From positions 1 through 41,532 of the forward strand of contig CAYHYZ010000004.1 in assembly GCA_964360995.1 (NCBI GenBank): a stretch of DNA of 41,532 nucleotides. The letters are read 5' to 3'. The stretch is from CAYHBS01 sp964360995 (GTDB taxonomy: Bacteria > Patescibacteriota > Minisyncoccia > Ryanbacterales > HO2-45-13). Position numbers and translations under genes: made by a program. Shown one piece after another: positions 32,822-40,664 of the stretch. Under the pieces are notes generated by a model. The model ran no database searches, was not told the origin of the DNA, and saw nothing but the letters and a program-made list of their open reading frames with translations. Position 1 is the stretch's first letter. Every line of letters starts with the position of its first letter.

Positions 32822-33822
32822 TTCTTGTCCGGGCACCACTTCGTATAAGTTTTATGGGAGGCGGCACCGACCTTCCAAATTATTATCGTGTTTCTCCGGG
32901 TCGCGTTATTTCAACGAGTATTAATCAGCACGTCTATCTCGCTATACATCGGACACAATTCATTGATAAAATCATGGTTAAATATTCCACGACTGAAATT
33001 GTAAATAGTCTCCATGAATTAAAACACGATCGTGTGCGTGAAGGACTTCTTTCCTTACATATTGAAAACAATATCGAAATTGGGTCTTTCGCATCAATAC
33101 CCATGCGTATCGGTCTCGGTTCATCGTCTAGTTTCACTGTGGCACTCATAAAAGGACTCCACGCTTTACTTGGAAAGGAATTGAATAATAGGTCGGTTGC
33201 GGAGGCCGCCTGTCAAATTGAAATCGATCGGCTCCAAGAGCCGATCGGCAAGCAGGATCAATATGCCTCTGCATTTGGAGGATTGAACATTCTTGAATTT
33301 GGAAGTGACGAGAGTGTAGTAGTAAAACCTGTTGACCTTACAGCTTCACAACGATCGAAATTTGAGAAATGCCTATTACTTTTTTTTACCGGGATGACAA
33401 GAGATGCATCCAGTGTTCTGAGAACGCAGATCCAGGATATCAAAAAGCATATCGAAACATATACACTTTTAAGTCAGATGGTCCAGGAGTTTTACACTGC
33501 GCTCAAATCGGAAAACATCGAAACAGCTGGGTACATATTACACAAAAGCTGGGAACTAAAAAAAAGTTTATCTTCAAATATTTCGAACAATATCATTGAT
33601 GATTTCTATAGTATTGGCCTATCATCTGGAGCCTGGGGCGGTAAAATTGTAGGTGCAGGTGGAGGAGGTTGTGTGTTGTTTATGGCGCCAGAAGAAACAC
33701 ATGATGCGATACGTAAATCCCTCCACGTTTTCGCAACCATAAATCAGCTACTGGACTACAAAGAAATACCCGTCGAATTTGAAGATAAGGGTGTGGAAAT
33801 AGTGTTTAACGCACTCACATGA
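32818..33822 (+). CDS. hddA: D-glycero-alpha-D-manno-heptose-7-phosphate kinase (GHMP family)
   Basis: A 334-residue GHMP kinase, expected to phosphorylate C1 of heptose-7-phosphate with alpha configuration, giving the 1,7-bisphosphate on the GDP-heptose branch. Evidence is the N-terminal RAPLRISFMGGGTDLPNYY block typical of HddA, the ATP loop IGLGSSSSFTVAL (98-110), IGKQDQYASAFGG, and the C-terminal GGKIVGAGGGGCVLF. The position between the nucleotidyltransferase and phosphatase genes, with 4-nt overlaps on both sides, agrees with this. Confidence 0.9.
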   Translation: MILVRAPLRISFMGGGTDLPNYYRVSPGRVISTSINQHVYLAIHRTQFIDKIMVKYSTTEIVNSLHELKHDRVREGLLSLHIENNIEIGSFASIPMRIGLGSSSSFTVALIKGLHALLGKELNNRSVAEAACQIEIDRLQEPIGKQDQYASAFGGLNILEFGSDESVVVKPVDLTASQRSKFEKCLLLFFTGMTRDASSVLRTQIQDIKKHIETYTLLSQMVQEFYTALKSENIETAGYILHKSWELKKSLSSNISNNIIDDFYSIGLSSGAWGGKIVGAGGGGCVLFMAPEETHDAIRKSLHVFATINQLLDYKEIPVEFEDKGVEIVFNALT

Positions 33823-34382
33823 AAAGATCCGCAATCTTCCTAGATCGCGATGGAACAATAAATGAACTCGTAGATCCAAGAAATGTGACTAACAAGCTCC
33901 TCATCCTTCCGATGGCAGCCGAAGCAATCCGAGAGTTGAACAAAATGGGTTTTGTCGTTATTGTTATTACGAATCAGGCCGCAATAGCGCGCGGTCTGCT
34001 CACTGAACACATTCTTCATGAAATTCACGAATCTTTGCGTCTTGAACTTCTCCGCTCTCGTGCAGTAATTGATGCTTTTTATCACTGTCCTCATCACCCC
34101 ACCGAAGCGATTGTATCTAAATATAATCTCGTCTGTTCCTGTCGCAAGCCAGCGACTGGCCTTATCCAAAACGCCGTCGAAGATTTTGACATTAACGTGG
34201 AGCGAAGTTTTCTTATCGGTGACATGACCACAGATATCGCCGCGGGAAGAGCAATGGGTATAAAAACTATTTTGGTGGAAACAGGATTCGCTGGAAAAGA
34301 TAAACTCGTTACAGCACTTTCCGACTACACAAGTAAACATCTCATGGATGCGGTGTCCATAATAAGACAGTCGATAAAATAG
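33819..34382 (+). CDS. gmhB: D-glycero-D-manno-heptose-1,7-bisphosphate 7-phosphatase
   Basis: A 187-residue HAD phosphatase of the histidinol-phosphatase/GmhB type that removes the 7-phosphate of heptose-1,7-bisphosphate. Motif I is IFLDRDGTINELV, motif II VIVITNQAAIARG, then the zinc loop CPHHP followed by CSCRKPATG, and motif IV FLIGDMTTDIAAG. All expected catalytic and zinc residues are present. It ends the heptose operon; a separate promoter follows for the next gene. Confidence 0.92.
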   Translation: MKRSAIFLDRDGTINELVDPRNVTNKLLILPMAAEAIRELNKMGFVVIVITNQAAIARGLLTEHILHEIHESLRLELLRSRAVIDAFYHCPHHPTEAIVSKYNLVCSCRKPATGLIQNAVEDFDINVERSFLIGDMTTDIAAGRAMGIKTILVETGFAGKDKLVTALSDYTSKHLMDAVSIIRQSIK

Positions 34383-34399
34383 ATTGAGCTGTAAAATAC

Positions 34400-34428
34400 T
34401 TGAAATAGAATAATTTTTGCACTATCAT
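34400..34428 (+). promoter_or_regulatory. Predicted promoter of the GT2-methyltransferase-GT4 unit
   Basis: TTGAAA (34400-34405) and TATCAT (34423-34428) are spaced by exactly 17 nt, each one base from consensus. The start site would be near 34435, giving a leader of about 8 nt before the ATG at 34443 without a ribosome binding site. A second -10-like TACAAT abuts the ATG and is not usable for this start. Confidence 0.6.
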
Positions 34429-34442
34429 TTCTTTGTTACAAT

Positions 34443-35291
34443 ATGGAACACTCTCAAGAACCAACAATTTCAGTTTGTGCGTCAGTCGATACAGAAGAAA
34501 AAAGAATAGACGAATTTCTTTCGTCTCTTATCGAATTTGCTGATGAAATTATCATTTCTGACACTGGGTCGCTGGATAATACAGTACAAATCGTGGAGCA
34601 TCACCGGAAAACGAATCCGAAAATTTTTCTGTATCATTATGTATCTCCTGGCGCGTTTCATTTCGGTTTAGCAAAAAATTTCGCAATGTCAAAAGCCTCT
34701 AAAGATTATATTCTTGTCCTCGACGCAGATGAACGTTTAAGTCCCGAATTTAAAAAAAATATTCGCCCCTTCCTAAAAGCGCACGCACCGAACGCAGTTG
34801 CTATTGTTCGATGCGATGACTTACTCACTACCTTGGAAGAACCAATCGAGCGTATTGCAAAGCGAGGTAGCGGCGTTTTACATGGAACGGATGATGCTTC
34901 AAAAGTGCATGAACATTTTGTACATACATTCCCCGTACTCACATTTCCCTATCCCGTGTGGCATTGCCAAAGAGAAAAACATTGGCTCCTTCGTCCGCAC
35001 AGTCGTTTTTTTTACCTCGCGTTAGAAATTGACCGAACTCCAAAAACAAAAAGTTTTTTTGGACATTTTTTGCGCGGCATTTGGATGTTTCAATATAAAT
35101 TCAGACGTGTCTATTTTGCACAGCGTATGAATCAAGAGGGGCTAATGGGACTTCGTTACTCTATTCTTCGGGCAACGTATGCATTTCTCATTCAATTTTT
35201 TGTTGGATTGAAACGGGAAAGTGATATATACTGGACAACCGATACGTATAAAAAACGTATGCAAAATAAAGTGATATCGGACTTCAAGTAA
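34443..35291 (+). CDS. Glycosyltransferase family 2 (GT-A), WaaE/KdtX-like
   Basis: A 282-residue GT2 enzyme: TISVCASVDTEEKRIDEFL, EIIISDTGSLDNTVQIV, AKNFAMSKASKDYILVLDAD as the DxD-containing block, and a C-terminal hydrophobic region (YAFLIQFFVGL). Relatives add heptose or glucose to lipopolysaccharide core and capsules. Directly downstream of the heptose genes, it is a natural candidate for a heptose-using enzyme, though this is only positional. It is followed after 1 nt by a methyltransferase gene. Confidence 0.85.
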   Translation: MEHSQEPTISVCASVDTEEKRIDEFLSSLIEFADEIIISDTGSLDNTVQIVEHHRKTNPKIFLYHYVSPGAFHFGLAKNFAMSKASKDYILVLDADERLSPEFKKNIRPFLKAHAPNAVAIVRCDDLLTTLEEPIERIAKRGSGVLHGTDDASKVHEHFVHTFPVLTFPYPVWHCQREKHWLLRPHSRFFYLALEIDRTPKTKSFFGHFLRGIWMFQYKFRRVYFAQRMNQEGLMGLRYSILRATYAFLIQFFVGLKRESDIYWTTDTYKKRMQNKVISDFK

Positions 35292-35292
35292 C

Positions 35293-35949
35293 ATGATGTA
35301 TATTTTTCAGCCAGAACGTTTGTTACTGCGCAAACAAGTCATGAAGTATGCGCACTATATTACAGGTAAAGTACTCGATGTGGGCGCTGGTGACGGAGAA
35401 AGATATAAAGGATTATTTTCCTGCGAGCAGTATCTTACAATGGACGTACATGCTGGACCTGGAATCGATGTAGTGGGCAGAGGAGAAAAAATACCACTTC
35501 CCTCCATGAGCATTGATTCTATCGTCTGTACCCAAGTCTTCGAACATCTTAATTTGCCATTTGAAGCCGTTAAGGAGTTTCACCGCATTTTAAAACAGGG
35601 CGGCTACGTTTTACTTACCGCACCACAAATGAATGAACTCCATGAAGAGCCGAACGATTTTTTCCGCTATACGAAATATGGTCTCATTCATATGTTCGAA
35701 AATGGGGGGTTTAAAACAATTGCGCACGAACAGAGAGGTGGCTTTTTTACCACACGCGCTCAAATGCTTATACGATATTTAATAGACCGATTCCACCTTT
35801 ATCAGCATCCGATAATAGGAAAATTAGTTGGTAAATGTATTCTCCCCTATGGAAAGATGATGATGTGGTTTGACGTCCTTGATACGAGTCAATCGAATAG
35901 AAAACATACACTAGGATGGTGTATGGTTTTTCAAAAGAATAACTCATGA
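35293..35949 (+). CDS. Class I SAM-dependent methyltransferase
   Basis: A 218-residue methyltransferase: GKVLDVGAGDGERYKGLF is SAM motif I, followed by TMDVHAGPGIDVVGRGEKIP, IVCTQVFEHLNLPFEAV and RILKQGGYVLLTAPQMNELH, a standard Methyltransf_11-type chain. The acceptor is unknown; it lies between two glycosyltransferases and overlaps the second as ATGA, suggesting a sugar or the glycan end (possible chain capping). Confidence 0.85.
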   Translation: MMYIFQPERLLLRKQVMKYAHYITGKVLDVGAGDGERYKGLFSCEQYLTMDVHAGPGIDVVGRGEKIPLPSMSIDSIVCTQVFEHLNLPFEAVKEFHRILKQGGYVLLTAPQMNELHEEPNDFFRYTKYGLIHMFENGGFKTIAHEQRGGFFTTRAQMLIRYLIDRFHLYQHPIIGKLVGKCILPYGKMMMWFDVLDTSQSNRKHTLGWCMVFQKNNS

Positions 35950-37190
35950 AGATACTTTTTCTCGCAGATGATTTTCCACCAAATTCATTTGGAGGTGCGG
36001 GAATCATCACTGCAGAACTTGCACGCGGCTTGTCGCGAGCAGGTCACGAAGTACACGTTATTTCAGGCGTAGAAGATGCGTCGAAGATTGGGAGTTACAC
36101 CGATGAAGCCCTCCATATACACCGAATTTATGCTCCATACCCGCCAAAACTCGAAGCATATTATTGTATCTACAACCCGTCGGCGATCAAGCAAATCCGT
36201 CATTATTTTCAACAATTACGACCAGACATCATCCACTTTCATAATATTCATCATGTCTTTTCCTTTCACGCGATCCGCGTCGCCCAAACATTCACTCCAA
36301 ATATTTTTTTTACTGCGCATGACACAATGACTTTTAATTTTGGAAAATTGGTTGACTTTTATAACAACAAGAATTCCGGATCCACGCATGAATTTCACTA
36401 CAAAAGATCGTTCATATCACAAATGAAAATTGCGAAAAAACGCTTTAATCCATTTCATAATCTTGCAATTCGATATTATCTAAGAAAAGTAAAAAAAATA
36501 TTTGCTATTTCTTGCGAATTAGAGCGCGCTCTTCATGCGAATGGAATTAAAAATACCGCGGTCATCCACTATGGAATTAATGTGAACGAATGGAACACAT
36601 CTGCAAAACCAACAATGAAATTTCGAAATCAGTATGGTCTAGAGGGGAAAAAAATCATCTTGTTTGGAGGACGGATCAGTTACCATAAAGGCGGTGATGC
36701 AATTCTTGACGCCTTCAGTCGCGTTCAAAAAAAGTTGTCCAATGCCCATCTACTTATAGCTGGAGTGGAAAACGCTTACGCGAAACATATCTGTCTTAAA
36801 TCAAAAACACTCGGAATAGATGGGAGTATAACAATCACCGGATGGTTGAATAGAACATCTATGCGAGAGGCGTTTTTGTCGTCTGATGTCGTGGCAATAC
36901 CGTCAATTTATTTTGATCCCTTCAATCTCTTTAATATTGAAGCGATGGCTGCTAAAAAACCCGTGGTGGGGACATGTTTTGGAGGAACACCAGAAATAAC
37001 TCTTGATGGTGAAACTGGATATATTGTCAATCCACTCGACACGGAAGATTTCGCTCAAAAGTTATTACTCCTACTTCAAAATGAAAAGATGTTAAAAGAA
37101 ATGGGAGAAAAGGGATACGCTCGATTATTAAAATATTTTACTATCGAGGGTTACGTTGATCAAACGCTGCGCTATTATATGAGAGGTTAG
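35946..37190 (+). CDS. Glycosyltransferase family 4 (GT-B)
   Basis: A 414-residue GT4 enzyme with PPNSFGGAGIITAELARGLS, HFHNIHHVFSFHA, AISCELERALHANGIKN, ILFGGRISYHKGGDAILDAF and FDPFNLFNIEAMAAKKPVVG, then GGTPEITLDGETGYIV. The first acidic residue of E-x7-E is replaced by Asp (FDPFNLFNIE). Its stop codon overlaps the stop of the convergent flippase gene by three bases, with no terminator between. Confidence 0.9.
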   Translation: MKILFLADDFPPNSFGGAGIITAELARGLSRAGHEVHVISGVEDASKIGSYTDEALHIHRIYAPYPPKLEAYYCIYNPSAIKQIRHYFQQLRPDIIHFHNIHHVFSFHAIRVAQTFTPNIFFTAHDTMTFNFGKLVDFYNNKNSGSTHEFHYKRSFISQMKIAKKRFNPFHNLAIRYYLRKVKKIFAISCELERALHANGIKNTAVIHYGINVNEWNTSAKPTMKFRNQYGLEGKKIILFGGRISYHKGGDAILDAFSRVQKKLSNAHLLIAGVENAYAKHICLKSKTLGIDGSITITGWLNRTSMREAFLSSDVVAIPSIYFDPFNLFNIEAMAAKKPVVGTCFGGTPEITLDGETGYIVNPLDTEDFAQKLLLLLQNEKMLKEMGEKGYARLLKYFTIEGYVDQTLRYYMRG

Positions 37191-38473
37191 GTTGTAACGT
37201 TTTTTTCTCTTTTGATTAATATGTACCAAATGACAAAACTAATTATGAGAACAAGGATGTTATCAATCAATCTCCCAACAACGACACTCAACACACCTAA
37301 TCGTTGTATGGTCAAAATAATAAACAATGTCGCTACGAATCCTGGAATATTCCATAAATAGAATAGGCGCTTTGGCGTTTCAGAAATCCGTGACGAAACG
37401 ACCGCTCCAATCATTGTATTTGGTGTTGAAACAATAAGAATCAACGCCAAAATCTTTGAGTAATACGCTGACTCTACATATTGTGGAAAAAATATCTCAT
37501 ACATATATTCTGCGGCGAAAATATATATTATTGCTCCAATTGCTCCCGCCACAGCCAAAGCAAATAGCCTTTTTTTCAACAGTACTTGAATAGAGCTCGT
37601 ACTTCGTTCGGCGAGTTTGGGCATCGCAAGGATTGGAATATTTCGGAATATACCGTTGAGTTGCGTTATTGGGGCGAGGGCGAAGGCAAATATTGCCACA
37701 CCAGCCGCTCCGATAAAATGAAAAATGAGAATTTGATCGATCGATGAAATGCCCGTTGCGATGGTCGCAACAACGCTAGATTGTATCCCTAAAGGCACAA
37801 CCCCTAAATCATTTTTGTTGTTCGGTGGAAAACGTTTCAACGAGGACCATAAAAAGAATAGACGGAGGAGTGTCCAGCTTGCAAGATATGCAAAGAGAAT
37901 GTAAATGATGTTATTCGTAAAAAACAGCGTAAGCACCACGATGCCAACGGCAATAAATTGTGTCACCGCAAGAGACGTACTAAAAAAATCAAACTGTTTT
38001 TTGCCTTGTAAATAACTTTGATATAGTGTCAGAGAATCAAAAAAAGGAATAAATGGTGCAACTACAAGAAACATCGTTCCCAACAAGAAATTTTCCTGAA
38101 CAAAATAGTAGGCAGCAATGATACAACTTCCTAAAGCGCCTATATATCCCCAACGGATTCGTGCACGCAATGCTGGAAAAATACTTCCTTCAAACCCTTT
38201 TGAGACTGCCTGCGCCAAAACTCCCGCAATCCCCGAAAGCGTAGTAATAGAGAGAACGCTAATGATCGAAAGGACATATTTATATGTGCCATACTTTTCC
38301 ACGGAAATGAGGTTTGCAAAAGCAAGAGATGAAAAGAAGACGACTCCGGTAGAAAAAATATGACCAGCAGTGAGCCAAAAACTTCCCCTGAAAAAATACA
38401 CCATGTCTGTTTTGGTATATTTTTCGCTCCATCGAAGCCACAAAACCAAAAGATTTTTTATTTTTTCAATCAT
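37187..38473 (-). CDS. Wzx-type polysaccharide flippase (MOP superfamily)
   Basis: A 428-residue protein with about 12-14 hydrophobic helices, such as GHIFSTGVVFFSSLAFANLI followed by the EKYGTYKYVLSI signature common to Wzx/RfbX-type exporters, and C-terminal LSVVVGRLIDNILVLIISF. It would flip the undecaprenyl-linked repeat unit across the membrane. The start at 38471-38473 overlaps the upstream stop as ATGA; the longer frame from 38494 would overlap more. It is the last gene of the minus-strand unit. Confidence 0.88.
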   Translation of the reverse strand: MIEKIKNLLVLWLRWSEKYTKTDMVYFFRGSFWLTAGHIFSTGVVFFSSLAFANLISVEKYGTYKYVLSIISVLSITTLSGIAGVLAQAVSKGFEGSIFPALRARIRWGYIGALGSCIIAAYYFVQENFLLGTMFLVVAPFIPFFDSLTLYQSYLQGKKQFDFFSTSLAVTQFIAVGIVVLTLFFTNNIIYILFAYLASWTLLRLFFLWSSLKRFPPNNKNDLGVVPLGIQSSVVATIATGISSIDQILIFHFIGAAGVAIFAFALAPITQLNGIFRNIPILAMPKLAERSTSSIQVLLKKRLFALAVAGAIGAIIYIFAAEYMYEIFFPQYVESAYYSKILALILIVSTPNTMIGAVVSSRISETPKRLFYLWNIPGFVATLFIILTIQRLGVLSVVVGRLIDNILVLIISFVIWYILIKREKNVTT

Positions 38474-39564
38474 CTTGTGATGCAATACTCCCACGATCGC
38501 TTGAGATGGCCAAGATAATCTTCTTTCGAAAACAAATGTACTGATGATTGTTGTGCGCCATTTTGTAACTGTGCTAATTTTCCAGGAATTGAAAAAATAG
38601 ACTTCATGCGACCAATAAACGCAGCCTCATCACCAATGTCAATCACATAACCATTCACATCATCAATAATATATTCACTCGCAATGCCTACGTTTGTTGT
38701 GACGACAGGTACACCACGGACAAGCGCTTCGAGGATCTGGCGACCATAACTTTCATATAAAGATGGAACGAAAAGTAAAGAAGCATTTGTATATTCCCGA
38801 TTTAACTCTTCTGTATTGAGCCACCCTAAGAATTGCACCGGTGATTGTGAACGTTTAGCGATGTTCTCTAATTTTTTTTGTTCGCGCCCATTACCGGCAA
38901 TTACGAGTGTGCTATTGGGAATGAACGAAGCAATTTGTGAAAATACGTTAATCGCAAATTCCACATTTTTTTCTTTTTCGAGTCGAGCGACTACCAGAAT
39001 GCGGGGATCAATTACTTCACCACTTCTGGTGTATATGCTTGGTGTATATTCCATAAATACCGGCAAAATAGTAATGCGTTTTACTTTCCCTCTCTTACGG
39101 AGTTGTTGTGCAATTGCCTCACTTACCACTCTGACACATGATGCTCGACCATAAAGAAGTCGACTCAATAATCCTCGAAATCGATGGAGTATGGATTGCG
39201 ACCGATAATAAGGACTAAACATATCTCCATGAATCTGCGCCTGCCATGGAACACCGTGTATACACTGCAACAGATACCCTGTAATAGCAGTATACTCGTC
39301 CTGTGTGGTCACAAGTTGAATCTTATGTTTGTTATGAATTTTTCGAGATATGTAATACATCGTCCACCAAGACCAAAGAATGGACTTTGATCCCGTAGAC
39401 TCAATCCATAAGTAATCTCCAATCCGATTTTCTTTATATTTTTGAGCTGACAGGATAACCACATGAAGTTCATCAACGGCTTCACTATAAAATGCCATTC
39501 GGTTTTGGGCATGACTTCCCTTTTGAAGAATGGATTCGTCGGTACTTAACATTAATATTTTCAT
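38470..39564 (-). CDS. Glycosyltransferase family 4 (GT-B)
   Basis: A 364-residue GT4 enzyme beginning MKILMLSTDESILQKGSHA. It has ASCVRVVSEAIAQQLRKRG, RILVVARLEKEKNVEFAINV, SPVQFLGWLNTEELNREYTN and LYESYGRQILEALVRGVPVV, an intact E-x7-E block. It overlaps both neighbours by 4 nt (ATGA) and belongs to the four-gene minus-strand unit that ends with the flippase. Confidence 0.9.
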   Translation of the reverse strand: MKILMLSTDESILQKGSHAQNRMAFYSEAVDELHVVILSAQKYKENRIGDYLWIESTGSKSILWSWWTMYYISRKIHNKHKIQLVTTQDEYTAITGYLLQCIHGVPWQAQIHGDMFSPYYRSQSILHRFRGLLSRLLYGRASCVRVVSEAIAQQLRKRGKVKRITILPVFMEYTPSIYTRSGEVIDPRILVVARLEKEKNVEFAINVFSQIASFIPNSTLVIAGNGREQKKLENIAKRSQSPVQFLGWLNTEELNREYTNASLLFVPSLYESYGRQILEALVRGVPVVTTNVGIASEYIIDDVNGYVIDIGDEAAFIGRMKSIFSIPGKLAQLQNGAQQSSVHLFSKEDYLGHLKRSWEYCITR

Positions 39565-40664
39565 ACTAATAATTCTGATAGTTCCTTGATCAATCGATGA
39601 GATGAAAACTGTTCCTTTTTTTCATTACGCGCCTCTTCTCGCTCTGCGTCAGATATATTAATATTTAAAACCTTTTTTATCGCCGCTGCTAATTCATTAA
39701 TATTTCCAGGATCTTTTGTTTGACAGCTCAACGTATAATCTTTCAAAACTTCTGGATTTCCTCCTATTGCAGTAGCAATGATGGGCGTCCCGAGCAATAC
39801 TGCCTCAATAAGCACATGCGATAACCCCTCATATGAGGAGTTGAGCACGAACACATCCCCGGCCTTTAAATATTTGAGAAGTTCATTGTTTGAAATACTC
39901 CCCGTGAATAAAACCCTGTCGGAAATTTGCAATTCGTGTACTAATTGTAGTAATAATTTTCTTTGAGGTCCGTCTCCTGCAATAATAAGTCTCACATTCA
40001 TTTTGTCATCGCGAAATTGACTGAATGCTTTAATCAGCACATCAAAATTTTTCCATGGTACAAACCTTCCCGCTGAAATAATAACTTTTCCATCAATTTG
40101 AAGCTCACGACGCAAATCCAATTTTGAAGACAATGTGGGAATATCTATGGCGTTGTAAATTACTTGTATTTTTTTTTCTACAACCCCCCACGTTTTAACA
40201 ATTTTTTTTAAATATTCACTTGGTACGACAACGATTGTCGCTCGCTTGAGGGAAAAACGTTGCAACATCGAAATAACTCGGACAATAATTCTTTCTTGTT
40301 GGGGATTAAAATCGTCAAGTGAAGAAGTCACACCAAACCGTTGTGTACCTTGTTCCCACGCATAATCTCCCGTAACGCGCGCGTAGAACGGCCTAGGGAT
40401 AATCAGTGTAGCAATAGATGCGATCCCAGCTGTCATGGGATCCTGTGCGAACACAACATCATTATGGAAAATTAATCTTAACATTTTTATCCCATACACC
40501 ATATGTCGAATAATAACCGGAAAATGATGTACTTCTCGAAATGCAAAAACGGAAATTATAAAGCCTTTTTCAGTTAGTCTTTTTTCAATAAGCGCCGTAT
40601 ACGTAGCAGGACCACCGACGTCGGGGGGGTAAAGTCCGGTCACAATAAGAATTTTTTTTCTCAT
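39561..40664 (-). CDS. Glycosyltransferase family 4 (GT-B)
   Basis: A 367-residue GT4 enzyme with LYPPDVGGPATYTALIEKRL at the start, YARVTGDYAWEQGTQRFGV, IISAGRFVPWKNFDVLIKAF and YEGLSHVLIEAVLLGTPIIA. This N-terminal variant with GDYAWE is common in surface-glycan loci of candidate-phyla bacteria, as far as I recall. It overlaps both neighbours by 4 nt. Donor and acceptor unknown. Confidence 0.9.
   Translation of the reverse strand: MRKKILIVTGLYPPDVGGPATYTALIEKRLTEKGFIISVFAFREVHHFPVIIRHMVYGIKMLRLIFHNDVVFAQDPMTAGIASIATLIIPRPFYARVTGDYAWEQGTQRFGVTSSLDDFNPQQERIIVRVISMLQRFSLKRATIVVVPSEYLKKIVKTWGVVEKKIQVIYNAIDIPTLSSKLDLRRELQIDGKVIISAGRFVPWKNFDVLIKAFSQFRDDKMNVRLIIAGDGPQRKLLLQLVHELQISDRVLFTGSISNNELLKYLKAGDVFVLNSSYEGLSHVLIEAVLLGTPIIATAIGGNPEVLKDYTLSCQTKDPGNINELAAAIKKVLNINISDAEREEARNEKKEQFSSHRLIKELSELLV

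Noticed and set aside
33840..34340. 166-codon open frame opposite gmhB
   Set aside because: It is antisense to gmhB, which has complete HAD and zinc motifs; nothing recognisable is encoded.
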